12,439 bases of DNA from an uncultured Candidatus Saccharibacteria bacterium (GCA_937976315.1 CALJRR010000064.1:1-12439), one strand, 5' to 3'; positions 1 through 7,220 are shown, counted from the first letter of the stretch. Notes: generated by a model from the sequence alone, not told the origin. Program-made: numbers and translations.

Positions 1-2
1 TT

Positions 3-302
3 ATTCTATTATTTGTCGTAATGGTTTTGTTGGGTGGCCCATTCTTTGCGACTGAAAATTGGAGATTGATTTGGCTGGGAGCACTGATGGCAACTGCACT
101 ACATTTCTTCCCGTATTATTTTGTACACGGAAAATCAATGATATATCTAGGTCTTATTTGCGCTATTAATGTTTTTGTAGGGTATGTTTTTATTGATATT
201 CCATTAGAGGCGATAGCATATATTGACTCAGCAATTAAGCTTGTATTTGGAATATATTTACTATTTTTTTCAAAGCCATCAAAAAAGACACCCCGTTTTT
301 GA
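3..302 (+). CDS. Small integral membrane protein, 3' part only
   Basis: This frame is open from the left edge of the window, so the true start probably lies outside it; the ATG at 21 is only the first visible methionine. About 100 codons are visible and end in TGA. The product is strongly hydrophobic, with about four candidate membrane segments (visible residues from Met21: 2-10, 16-32, 40-58 and 66-84). It ends in a short basic tail, KPSKKTPRF. There is no signal peptide, catalytic motif or cysteine pair that I can use, and I do not recognise the family. The region is AT-rich (about 34% GC by hand count) compared with the central genes. Its last codons overlap a hairpin that looks like a terminator for the opposite strand. 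That it is a real membrane protein gene is likely; its function is unknown. Confidence 0.6.
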   Translation: MLLFVVMVLLGGPFFATENWRLIWLGALMATALHFFPYYFVHGKSMIYLGLICAINVFVGYVFIDIPLEAIAYIDSAIKLVFGIYLLFFSKPSKKTPRF

Positions 303-308
303 GGTGCC
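281..308 (-). terminator. Intrinsic terminator, minus strand
   Basis: On the minus strand the arms GGCACCTC and GGGGTGTC pair along 8 bp (two of them G-U), with a 6-nt loop AAAAAC, followed directly by six T. On the plus strand two of these pairs are lost and no T-run follows, so the signal points to the minus strand. No minus-strand gene is visible upstream, so the transcript it would end is unexplained. Confidence 0.6.
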
Positions 309-499
309 TTCATACAACCGTCTTCAAGAGGCGGAGTAGTAGGTCAACATGGATGCTTAAACTATGTGGTTGTGGTTTATCACTATTTGTTGGATTCCGT
401 AATATGCTTAGTTGGTTATATTGTTATGATGTCAGTAGTTCTCTAATAATTTAGACATTTATACAGCTCTGGTGGTGTTTAAGGGCAATACATCAGTCA

Positions 500-554
500 A
501 AATAAAATAAGACAGCCCGCGTTGCTCTAACATAAGAGGGGCATTGCTGTCTTA
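500..554 (-). terminator. Terminator-like hairpin, minus strand
   Basis: The outer arms TAAGACAGC (508-516) and GCTGTCTTA (546-554) are perfectly complementary over 9 bp. Inside them CTCT and AGAG add a short inner helix. On the minus strand the stem is followed by ATTTTATTTT. On the plus strand no T-run follows. It may end a minus-strand small RNA; a candidate promoter (TTGATT, 18 nt, TAATAT) sits just upstream on that strand but is weak. Confidence 0.45.
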
Positions 555-660
555 CACTGCTATATTACTACAACCATCATTGAAAAATCAATAATATCGC
601 CTTTCGTTATAATTCCCCAACAATCCAAATATAGATACCCCCTAAGAGCCGCGTTTTACC

Positions 661-691
661 TTTACCTCTGGCGCCCTAGAGGTGATATAAT
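661..691 (+). promoter_or_regulatory. Candidate promoter of the speD operon
   Basis: The -10 box TATAAT (686-691) is perfect, and a second TATAAT (695-700) abuts the start codon. The -35 is poor: TTTACC at 661-666 with a 19-nt spacer is the best match. With nine bases between the first -10 and the ATG at 701, transcription would begin at or next to the start codon, giving a leaderless mRNA. No Shine-Dalgarno sequence precedes speD. Confidence 0.45.
664..683. promoter_or_regulatory. Palindrome in the speD promoter spacer, possible operator
   Basis: ACCTCT and AGAGGT are perfect inverted 6-bp arms around the 8-nt centre GGCGCCCT. The element lies directly upstream of the -10 box TATAAT at 686-691 and covers the place where the -35 should be. 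This position is typical of regulator binding sites. No regulator gene is adjacent, so the ligand is unknown. Confidence 0.35.
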
Positions 692-700
692 TACTATAAT

Positions 701-1045
701 ATGCATGCCGCGGTCCAATCTATAACCATAAAAGTGAGCGAAGTTGATTCTGCTTTGCTTAATGACGCGGATGAGCTGCAGAAAATGTTAAGAAATGTTA
801 CGGAGCTGGCGGGCTTGCATTCTTTGAAATCGGTGATGCATCAATTTTCCCCGCAAGGAATCAGTGCTGCCCTGCTTTTGTCAGAATCACATATCGCGAT
901 TCATACGTGGCCAGAAAGCGGCGTGGCGTATATAGCGATGACAACTTGTAAAATACTGGATGATGATAAATTGCAACAAATAAAAGAGCTGGTTGCACGG
1001 TTGTTGGATGCAGAAAACATAATTATGAAAGAAGTGGCGTTGTAA
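701..1045 (+). CDS. speD: S-adenosylmethionine decarboxylase proenzyme
   Basis: SpeD makes decarboxylated AdoMet, the aminopropyl donor for spermidine synthesis. The 114-residue product has the prokaryotic family's core: HQFSPQGIS at 47-55 and SESHIAIHTWPESG at 61-74. The proenzyme is expected to cleave itself between Glu62 and Ser63, so that Ser63 becomes the pyruvoyl cofactor. His68 and Cys83 are the other catalytic residues, and all three fall on the same numbers as in the Thermotoga maritima enzyme, which supports the ATG at 701 as the true start. The length is slightly short for the family (about 120-130). The stop lies one base before the next gene's start, so the two are co-transcribed and probably coupled. 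The product acts in the cytosol and feeds the SpeE-like enzyme two genes downstream. Confidence 0.95.
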   Translation: MHAAVQSITIKVSEVDSALLNDADELQKMLRNVTELAGLHSLKSVMHQFSPQGISAALLLSESHIAIHTWPESGVAYIAMTTCKILDDDKLQQIKELVARLLDAENIIMKEVAL

Positions 1046-1046
1046 T

Positions 1047-1733
1047 ATGAAACGAACCAAGGCGCGACTTAAAATCAACCAAATATTGACTGGAAAGAAA
1101 ACTAATTTACGAGTTGTTGGCTGTTTGCTTTTTCGCGAATGGGATAAGAAAGACAAGCGATTTTACTACTGGGAAGAATGGGAGATTACTGGGCTGGCTG
1201 ATTATGATAGCTGGGTGGAGTATGATCACAGCGATCAAACCGTTTCTCTGTACGAGCCGATTCGTTTTACTCAGGCAATTAATCCAACGCAATTGGAAAA
1301 GGGTCAATCATTCACCGTTTCTGAGCAGGATGGTAAGGATCACATTGTGGTGGTTGATGAGGTTGGAATTGGCGAAATTATGAATATCAAGGGCAAAAAC
1401 ACGTACCAAGTTTTCCCGAAAGAACTGATGGCGTACGCTACTTTGAGGGATACTGGCGCGCCAAAAAGCCGTCAGTTGATCACGATTGAGAAGTATAATA
1501 ATCGCGAATATGATGCTTATCGTAAGGTTCAGCTGAGCGACAAAGAACAGAAGGAAATGTTTGGCAGGACCATTAAGCCGATTGACTGGACGACGATTAT
1601 AGTCATTGCCATATTTATCGCTATTATTTTGTTTGCGTTCATCTTTGACAATAATTCCGACGGTAGTAATGGCGGAGGTCACGGCGGATCGCGCAGCGTT
1701 TACGGCGGCAGTAGCGGCGGGCTTGGTAAATAA
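1047..1733 (+). CDS. DUF4178 domain protein with C-terminal membrane anchor
   Basis: The 228-residue product has a soluble N-terminal part of about 175 residues that looks like a DUF4178 domain: a beta-rich segment with a tryptophan-rich stretch (FYYWEEWEITG, 39-49) and WVEY (56-59). One transmembrane helix (181-200, WTTIIVIAIFIAIILFAFIF) follows, then a glycine/serine-rich tail (206-228) repeating GG and ending GGSSGGLGK. DUF4178 genes are often found beside speD and membrane-type spermidine synthases in other bacteria, and this gene sits exactly between them, one base after speD and 11 bases before the speE-like gene. No catalytic motif is visible and its biochemical role is not known; an accessory role at the membrane is inference from position. 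The purine-rich stretch AAAGAAG before the start may serve as a ribosome binding site. Confidence 0.8.
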   Translation: MKRTKARLKINQILTGKKTNLRVVGCLLFREWDKKDKRFYYWEEWEITGLADYDSWVEYDHSDQTVSLYEPIRFTQAINPTQLEKGQSFTVSEQDGKDHIVVVDEVGIGEIMNIKGKNTYQVFPKELMAYATLRDTGAPKSRQLITIEKYNNREYDAYRKVQLSDKEQKEMFGRTIKPIDWTTIIVIAIFIAIILFAFIFDNNSDGSNGGGHGGSRSVYGGSSGGLGK

Positions 1734-1744
1734 AAGGAGTTATA

Positions 1745-3271
1745 ATGTCACGATCAAGTACGAAAAAACGGGAGCAAGTTGCTTTATTTGCGGCGGCAAT
1801 TTTGGTAGCAATTGGCGGAATTATTTACGAGCTGATTCTAGGCGCAGCTGCGTCATATTTGGTGGGCGATTCGATTTTGAGTTTCAGCTTGGCGACGGGC
1901 GTGACGCTGTTTGGCATGGGAATTGGCTCGCTGCTGGTCAATTACATCAAGCTTCATCCAGCGACCAGCTTCGCTGCTAATGAAATTATTCTGGGATTAA
2001 TTGGCGGAAATTCGGTGATGCTGATGTATTTGGGATTCGTTTTTACGCGTTCGCATTGGCTGATTTTTGCCGTCATAAGTTTGGCAATTGGTATTTGTAT
2101 CGGGTTGGAAATTCCGCTTTTAATGAAGATGTTTCAGGAGTTCGGGCGCAAGTCTTCGGTGAAATTATTTAGCAAGATTTTAGCGCTCGATTATTTTGGG
2201 GCGTTAATTGCGTCGCTATTATTCCCGCTCGTTATGCTTCCGTATCTTGGTTTAATGCGTAGTGCGTATTTGGTGGCAGCTCTTAATATTGCTGTGGCAG
2301 TTTTGATTTTAAAACAAATGAAGGCTTCGAAAATTATTATGACAATTAGCGTTATTGCAACAATGTTGCTTCTGGGTTTCTTTATTTATGCGACGGAAAT
2401 TGAGCACGGAATCGACAAGCGAACGTATAAAGATCCTGTGATGTGGCAGCAGCAGACGCCGTATCAGAAAATTGTCCTGACTAGATATAAGAATGACACG
2501 AGGTTGTTTTTGAATCGCAATTTGCAGTTTTCCAGCCTTGACGAAGCGCGTTATCACGAAACATTGTCTACTTCCGCTCTGTCTTCAGTCGCTAATCCGA
2601 AGCGCGTGCTGATTATGGGCGGCGGCGATGGTTTGCTAGCTCGGGACGTTTTGAAATATCCCAGTGTTGAACATATTACGTTGGTTGATATCGATGAGGT
2701 GATGACTAATCTGGCGAAAACTAATCATCTTCTCACCGATATAAATCAACGCTCTCTGCATGATCCGCGCGTTTCTATTGTCAATCAAGACGCTTTCCAA
2801 TTCGCCTTCTCTACCAAGGATAAATATGATGTTGTGCTGATTGATCTGGTGGATCCGTCGAACGAAAAATTAGCCAAGTTGTATTCCGAGCAATTATATC
2901 GTCAAATTGGCAATATTTTAACGGAGCGTGGTGTTATGGTGGCGCAGGCGACGTCTTCATTTTTCTCTCCGCACGCTTTTTATATGGTAGCAAACACCGT
3001 CAAATCATCTCATCCAGAGCGATATGTGACGGCGTTTTCGGTGAATGTGCCGTCATTTGGCGAGTGGGGTTTTGTGATGTCTACGCCGCAAGCTGAGGTT
3101 GTGGCTAGTCAGCCATTGCCGAAAAATCTGCGATATCAAAACCAGAAACTGCTCGCCTTCCTGACTAAACAAAACGCCATATCAGTGCCATCTGGACCGA
3201 CTTCTACGTTGGTTTCTCCGCGAATCACCGATGTTTACAATTCCGATATGCGTCAGTGGCGATACGAATAG
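1745..3271 (+). CDS. speE: Membrane-anchored spermidine synthase-like aminopropyltransferase
   Basis: This enzyme transfers an aminopropyl group from decarboxylated AdoMet to a diamine, usually putrescine, giving spermidine. Residues 1-216 contain about seven hydrophobic helices (near 11-32, 45-66, 82-101, 104-126, 145-166, 170-190, 198-216). Residues 230-500 form the SpeE-type Rossmann domain: LNRNLQFSSLDEARYHE (256-272, substrate loop), GGGDG (292-296, nucleotide loop), VDID (314-317), NQDA (347-350) and IDLVDP (366-371), which carries the expected catalytic aspartate region. The 508-residue length fits the two-part membrane type of this family. A strong AAGGAG (1734-1739) stands 5 nt before the ATG, which fixes the start. 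Preceded by speD and the DUF4178 gene, it completes a minimal polyamine operon. The exact amine acceptor cannot be read from sequence. Confidence 0.9.
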   Translation: MSRSSTKKREQVALFAAAILVAIGGIIYELILGAAASYLVGDSILSFSLATGVTLFGMGIGSLLVNYIKLHPATSFAANEIILGLIGGNSVMLMYLGFVFTRSHWLIFAVISLAIGICIGLEIPLLMKMFQEFGRKSSVKLFSKILALDYFGALIASLLFPLVMLPYLGLMRSAYLVAALNIAVAVLILKQMKASKIIMTISVIATMLLLGFFIYATEIEHGIDKRTYKDPVMWQQQTPYQKIVLTRYKNDTRLFLNRNLQFSSLDEARYHETLSTSALSSVANPKRVLIMGGGDGLLARDVLKYPSVEHITLVDIDEVMTNLAKTNHLLTDINQRSLHDPRVSIVNQDAFQFAFSTKDKYDVVLIDLVDPSNEKLAKLYSEQLYRQIGNILTERGVMVAQATSSFFSPHAFYMVANTVKSSHPERYVTAFSVNVPSFGEWGFVMSTPQAEVVASQPLPKNLRYQNQKLLAFLTKQNAISVPSGPTSTLVSPRITDVYNSDMRQWRYE

Positions 3272-3274
3272 TTT

Positions 3275-5923
3275 TTAGGCGGCGGCAGTGCTCTTTTTTC
3301 GACGTCGACGTCGTCTTTTTGGCGTTGCTGAAGCTAGCGGTGTAACTGTGTTAATTGCGGTTTCTGTAGGTGTGTTATCGTTGCCGCGAATTTGCAAAAC
3401 AACTTCGCCATCGTTTGCTGCGGGTTGCTGCTTTTCCGGTTGGCTATTGACCGCTGGAGCGTTGTTTGCAGGCTGCGGTTGAGGTTTGGCTGGTTGCTTT
3501 TTCTGGTTGCGAACAGGTTTTATCGCGGCGTCAATTTCCTTCTCAACATCTTCCCTGTTTCGCGAATACATGCGACGCGAATGTTCAATAATGTGCGGCG
3601 TGTTGTCGGCTTGGCTTGGCGGAAGTTCCAATGTGCGGGCAGAAAACGCAGGAGTTTTCTCGCCGCCGATAACCATATTGACAACAAAATTACGATTGTG
3701 CATTTGAAGTAGGTCGATTGCCTCGAAGTTTGGCTCGAATTGCTTGGCGAGAATTGGTGCATCGTCAGCAGAAACTCGGAAAGAAATCATGGTGCCGACG
3801 TTGCCGAAAACCGCATCGCGAACCGTGTCGCTCATCTGGGAAATGTACTGGTTGGCAACGGTCAAGTTAAGGCCATATTTTCGAGCCTCGGATAGAATAG
3901 TTGCAAATGAATCGGTGGCGAAGTTCTGAAACTCGTCGACATAAAGATAGAATGGACGGCGGTCGCGGACGTCAGGAATGTCACTTCGAGACATAGCGGC
4001 AAGCTGGATTTTTGTGACCAAGAACGAACCGAGTATGGCAGCATTATCTTCACCGATAAGACCCTTGGATAGATTGACGATTAGAATCTTTCCCTCGTCC
4101 ATAATCTGGCGAATATTGAACGTTGACTTCGGTTGGCCGATAATATTGCGAATGATTGGGTTGGCGGTGAAAGCCCCGACTTTATTTAAGACTGGCGCAA
4201 TTGCCTCGGCGACAAACTTGTCATTCCAGTTGGCAAATTCAACATTCCAGAATTGCAAAACCACGGTGTCTTGGCAATAAGTCAGCGTTTCTTTTCGGAA
4301 TTCCTTATCTGTTAGCATGCGAGTAATGTCAAGCATTGTCGCTTCTGGTCGGTCCAGTAAAGCCAGAATTGTATACCGCAAAATATACTCAAGCCGTGGT
4401 CCCCATGAATCGCCGAAAATACGCTTCAAAACGCCGATGATTTCTGATGAGATGTTGGTTTTTTGGTTCGGGTTCGTGACTTCCAGTGGGTTGAATCCCA
4501 GAGGATACGCGGTGTCGGCTGGATTGAAATAGATCACGTCGTTCAATCGGCTGCCGGGGATAAATTTCATGTTGTTGATTGCGAAGTCGCCGTGCGGGTC
4601 GATGATGGCATATCCTTGATTATGGAAAATGTCGCTTAAGGCGAAGAGCTCTAATAGTCCGCTTTTTCCGGCGCCCGTTTGTCCGATTATGTAAACGTGG
4701 CGTGAGCGGTCATAGCGCAACATACCGAATTGGTGGCTGATGCCACGGAAGTTGGTGACGCCGAAGGCAGAAATTTGGTCATCGTTGACATCTTCGCCGG
4801 TTAAGACTGGTAACTTGGACGGCGGTTCTGCGGTTTTGGAGCTTGCCCAAACTATATTTGGCGTTTCAACGTTGGTGTGTGGCAAGTGAAAAACTGACGC
4901 CAATTCTTCTATATTTAAGATAAAACCGTCGCCGATGAACGAACGCTTGCGATATTTATCAATAAATTCTTTGCCAAACGCGCCCTTGACGGCGTGAAAT
5001 CCGTTGAGATTGGTTGAATTGAACTGCTTAAATGTGCCGACAAGCGCCTGCATGCGAAGTTTGGCGTTTGTCTGACTCTCGCCCATATAAACCAAGCGAA
5101 TTTTTACTTCATAGCCGAGCTTGGTCGCCTTTTTTTCTGCTTCAGAAATGCGAGTTTTATCGCGGTCTGACAGCTCGATTTTGGCTGATTGCCCGACTCC
5201 CTGCTCTGGTGGTTGCCACAATGCGCCAAGTACGCCGATTAGCCACTGCATGCTGCCACCGAATCCTGGCAAGGAGAACATTCTCCCGTTTTTTATGTTA
5301 TTGATATATCGATCTGCGGCGTTTTGCCAGTCGTCGGGGATCGGTCTTACCAGCACCTGAATCCACAATTCTTCACCAGTGGTTTCTAATTTTGCCAACG
5401 TGCCCGTAATGCCCGCCAGCGGGTCGACTTCGAAGTTTTGGAAGGTGCGAATCGGGAGAAATTCATCCGTGGTTAATGTCAATTCTGTCGAGTAAGCAAC
5501 TTCGTGGTCGCGCTCATGCTCGGTATAATCTTCGTCGGCTTGGTGAATCTGAACGGTTGGGTATTGAGAATAAATCTGCCCCTCGACAAAACTTTGCAAG
5601 GTTTTTGGTACCCAAACGTAAAAGCGAATTTGCCCATTGACTGAGGCGATTTCAAAGCTGATGTGCTCTTGGTGTCCGCCAGATAATCGCAATTCTTTAT
5701 TGTCGCGAAGAATTCCGTGCAGTGAAGCGAATAACTGCTCGGCGGCAAGCTCTTGCTTATCGTTGGTGCGTGGGATTTCCAGGACTAAAAGTACGCTCTC
5801 AACTGGGGTGAAATCTTCGATCTTCCGATAATTCCGCCACGTCAAAAACATCAGGACTGCCACAATTGGCATCCAAACATACCATTGTAATAACGTACCG
5901 ATGATCCAAGAAATAATCTGCAT
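3275..5923 (-). CDS. VirD4/TraG-like type IV secretion ATPase (DUF87/HerA-type)
   Basis: The 882-residue product is a membrane-anchored motor ATPase of the VirD4/TraG/TraD group, which drives DNA or protein through a secretion channel. One or two hydrophobic segments lie at 5-28. Residues 40-400 are a mixed domain without motifs known to me. The P-loop GQTGAGKS is at 414-421 after an IIG strand, DPHGDF at 442-447, and a Walker B-like FYLYVDEFQNF at 658-668 with Asp663-Glu664. ANQY (690-693) fits the sensor region of the family. From about 800 the tail is rich in Gln, Pro and Asn, and it ends in KRRRRRRKK (869-877), a strongly basic end that could bind nucleic acid or phospholipid. No other secretion component is nearby, so this looks like a detached coupling protein. 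Its stop lies three bases from the convergent speE-like stop. Substrate unknown. Confidence 0.85.
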   Translation of the reverse strand: MQIISWIIGTLLQWYVWMPIVAVLMFLTWRNYRKIEDFTPVESVLLVLEIPRTNDKQELAAEQLFASLHGILRDNKELRLSGGHQEHISFEIASVNGQIRFYVWVPKTLQSFVEGQIYSQYPTVQIHQADEDYTEHERDHEVAYSTELTLTTDEFLPIRTFQNFEVDPLAGITGTLAKLETTGEELWIQVLVRPIPDDWQNAADRYINNIKNGRMFSLPGFGGSMQWLIGVLGALWQPPEQGVGQSAKIELSDRDKTRISEAEKKATKLGYEVKIRLVYMGESQTNAKLRMQALVGTFKQFNSTNLNGFHAVKGAFGKEFIDKYRKRSFIGDGFILNIEELASVFHLPHTNVETPNIVWASSKTAEPPSKLPVLTGEDVNDDQISAFGVTNFRGISHQFGMLRYDRSRHVYIIGQTGAGKSGLLELFALSDIFHNQGYAIIDPHGDFAINNMKFIPGSRLNDVIYFNPADTAYPLGFNPLEVTNPNQKTNISSEIIGVLKRIFGDSWGPRLEYILRYTILALLDRPEATMLDITRMLTDKEFRKETLTYCQDTVVLQFWNVEFANWNDKFVAEAIAPVLNKVGAFTANPIIRNIIGQPKSTFNIRQIMDEGKILIVNLSKGLIGEDNAAILGSFLVTKIQLAAMSRSDIPDVRDRRPFYLYVDEFQNFATDSFATILSEARKYGLNLTVANQYISQMSDTVRDAVFGNVGTMISFRVSADDAPILAKQFEPNFEAIDLLQMHNRNFVVNMVIGGEKTPAFSARTLELPPSQADNTPHIIEHSRRMYSRNREDVEKEIDAAIKPVRNQKKQPAKPQPQPANNAPAVNSQPEKQQPAANDGEVVLQIRGNDNTPTETAINTVTPLASATPKRRRRRRKKSTAAA
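3300..3320 (+). terminator. Candidate terminator of the speD operon inside the opposing gene
   Basis: The perfect 14-bp palindrome CGACGTCGACGTCG (stem CGACG/CGTCG, loop TCGA) is followed on the plus strand by TC and five T. It begins 29 nt after the speE-like stop codon, inside the 3' end of the convergent ATPase gene, where it encodes part of that protein's arginine run. The stem is short but wholly G-C rich at its base. Confidence 0.45.
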
Positions 5924-5932
5924 TATGTGTAA

Positions 5933-5961
5933 ATTATCTCACCTCTGAAAGAAGTTTGCAA
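5933..5961 (-). promoter_or_regulatory. Promoter of the VirD4-like ATPase gene
   Basis: On the minus strand TTGCAA (5956-5961) and GATAAT (5933-5938) are separated by exactly 17 nt. Only nine bases lie between the -10 box and the ATG at 5923, so the transcript would start at or within about 3 nt of the start codon. The purine-rich GAGGTGA upstream lies in the promoter spacer, so it would not be in such an mRNA. Confidence 0.6.
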
Positions 5962-5967
5962 CTTAGC

Positions 5968-7020
5968 TTAAGCAGCTTCTTCAAAAACGTATGTGGCTTT
6001 AGCGACACGTTTGAATTGTGGCTTTGATTGAAGGTTTAATAGAATAGTAGTTTCCTTGACTTGTCGTTTGTCGAGGACTTGACGAACGATTTCATCGCGG
6101 TGGAGCGGAGTTTCGGAATTCTTCAAAATATCGGTAATGATATCTGCTACAGTTCCGCGGCTGTAGCCCCAGCTGGCGAGTGCGTAAATCCCGCGACCGA
6201 TTAGAACAAAGCGCTTGTCTTTAATAAGTTCATTGTGAATTGCCTGCGTCGTGACGCTTCGGCGGTTAAATTCGCTGTCCCGAATTCCCTTGGCGATGTC
6301 GGAAAAATGCATCGGTGAGCCGTTGGTGTCTAGAACAACGTAGATTTTATCGCGGATGTTCTTTGGGTTAACGGCTGGCCATTTGGCTAGCCCCCACTGA
6401 TCGTTTAAGCTGGCCAATTTCTTGCTAACAGTAGCCAAGGCTGCAATGTTTGAAGGATGTTCATAGTCCAATTTTTTGTGCAATTCTTCCGCAGTAACAG
6501 GCTCTCCGTGTTTTTTGATCGTTTTGACAACCTCTTCGACTCGTGCTCTAATCTGCTTTTCATTGCCGAGAGTGTCAATCGCTGCCGCCTGGTAATAATC
6601 GTCATTCTCTGTAACAATCGTGATGTTTTCTGCTAGCTCAGAAATGAACGCCACACGAGCGCGGTCAATTGCAGTAGCTTCTTTACCGAGGAAATGCGAC
6701 GCCAAATCCTGCATACGCGCAACTCGTCCCATCTCAGACAAACTCGAAGTAATTTCTTTTTCCATAGCAATAACCGAAGGAAGTTCTCCCTCGGCGACAG
6801 CTGCACGTAGACGCGTTAAGATTGCTTTTTCTAGCTGACGAACGCGCTCGCGAGTAATGCCGAACATATCGCCAATTAGCTCTAACGTTTCTTTTCGGTC
6901 ATACAAACCAAATCGTCGAGAAATAATTTCCTTCTCGCGCTCTTGCGGAATCTTAGAAATAATAGTATCGACGACAGAATTTAATTTGGCGCTTTGCTCG
7001 GTTTTTGCTGTCTCGCTCAT
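5968..7020 (-). CDS. Sigma-70 region 4 and HARE-HTH domain regulator
   Basis: The 350-residue product begins with a sigma-70 region 4-like helix-turn-helix: IPQEREKEIISRRFGL at 24-39 and MFGITRERVRQLEKAILTRLR at 52-72, close to the -35-recognition helix of primary sigma factors. No sigma region 2 (core binding, -10 melting) is present. Residues 85-220 are a helical middle part. Residues 224-286 match the HARE-HTH fold (the type in the Gram-positive RNA polymerase delta subunit), and a second winged-helix-like unit may fill 290-345. The likely role is a transcription factor that contacts RNA polymerase or -35 DNA, but it is not a complete sigma factor. It has two candidate promoters upstream and about a 54-nt leader; AGAGAGG (7035-7041) lies 14 nt before the ATG, rather far for a ribosome binding site. 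The ATPase gene follows 44 bp downstream. Confidence 0.8.
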   Translation of the reverse strand: MSETAKTEQSAKLNSVVDTIISKIPQEREKEIISRRFGLYDRKETLELIGDMFGITRERVRQLEKAILTRLRAAVAEGELPSVIAMEKEITSSLSEMGRVARMQDLASHFLGKEATAIDRARVAFISELAENITIVTENDDYYQAAAIDTLGNEKQIRARVEEVVKTIKKHGEPVTAEELHKKLDYEHPSNIAALATVSKKLASLNDQWGLAKWPAVNPKNIRDKIYVVLDTNGSPMHFSDIAKGIRDSEFNRRSVTTQAIHNELIKDKRFVLIGRGIYALASWGYSRGTVADIITDILKNSETPLHRDEIVRQVLDKRQVKETTILLNLQSKPQFKRVAKATYVFEEAA

Positions 7021-7080
7021 GCTACTAGAAACATCCTCTCTGCCTCACCACAGGTTATATTGATTGAAAATATGTTTTTA

Positions 7081-7109
7081 ATTATACAATTGCATTTGAT
7101 AAAAGTCAA
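7081..7109 (-). promoter_or_regulatory. Proximal promoter of the sigma4/HARE gene
   Basis: On the minus strand TTGACT (7104-7109) and TATAAT (7081-7086) are separated by 17 nt, a near-consensus sigma-70 promoter. The start of transcription is expected near 7074, giving a leader of about 54 nt. Confidence 0.8.
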
Positions 7110-7137
7110 TAGATAAATGCCATAATTGCTGATATAA

Positions 7138-7167
7138 ATTATAGCATTTATTTTACGTTTTTTGCAA
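7138..7167 (-). promoter_or_regulatory. Second, distal promoter of the sigma4/HARE gene
   Basis: On the minus strand TTGCAA (7162-7167) and TATAAT (7138-7143) are separated by 18 nt. It lies 57 bp upstream of the proximal promoter and points the same way, in the gap after topA. Confidence 0.5.
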
Positions 7168-7220
7168 TAGATTATATGAAGAGTTTTTATTATCCGGAAT
7201 TATTGGATAGTATGAAAACG

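Larger units (their letters stand above)
303..700. other. Gene-free region with several hairpins
   Basis: I find no convincing protein gene on either strand; the possible frames are under 10 codons. What it holds is a plus-strand hairpin CCGTCTT-CAA-GAGGCGG near 319-335 (two G-U pairs), a minus-strand terminator-like hairpin at 500-554, a weak minus-strand promoter candidate (TTGCCC, 19 nt, TATAAA at 458-488), a plus-strand TATAAT at 608-613 without a well-spaced -35, and a palindrome at 664-683 beside the speD promoter. No tRNA T-arm and no tmRNA or RNase P hallmark was seen. One or more small minus-strand RNAs are possible. Confidence 0.4.

Noticed and set aside
635..644. ATACCCCCTA also found in the structured RNA at 11303-11312
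   Set aside because: Shared 10-base words are expected by chance in a window of this length, and the surrounding sequence does not match.
1606..1980. Plus-strand frame bridging the DUF4178 and speE-like genes
   Set aside because: It overlaps two well-supported genes in another frame and has no recognisable domain.
3288..3712. Open frames on the plus strand opposite the ATPase gene (and similar ones opposite topA)
   Set aside because: They are antisense to strongly conserved protein domains, show no family motifs and have no ribosome binding sites; they are by-products of codon composition.
7017..7034. Five-codon upstream ORF (MFLVA) overlapping the sigma4/HARE start as ATGA
   Set aside because: The only ribosome binding site directly abuts its ATG, leaving no spacing for initiation, so translation and coupling are doubtful.
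7163..7170. TGCAATAG resembling half of the palindrome upstream of fur
   Set aside because: Only one half-site with no inverted partner at the right spacing; an 8-base match is expected by chance.
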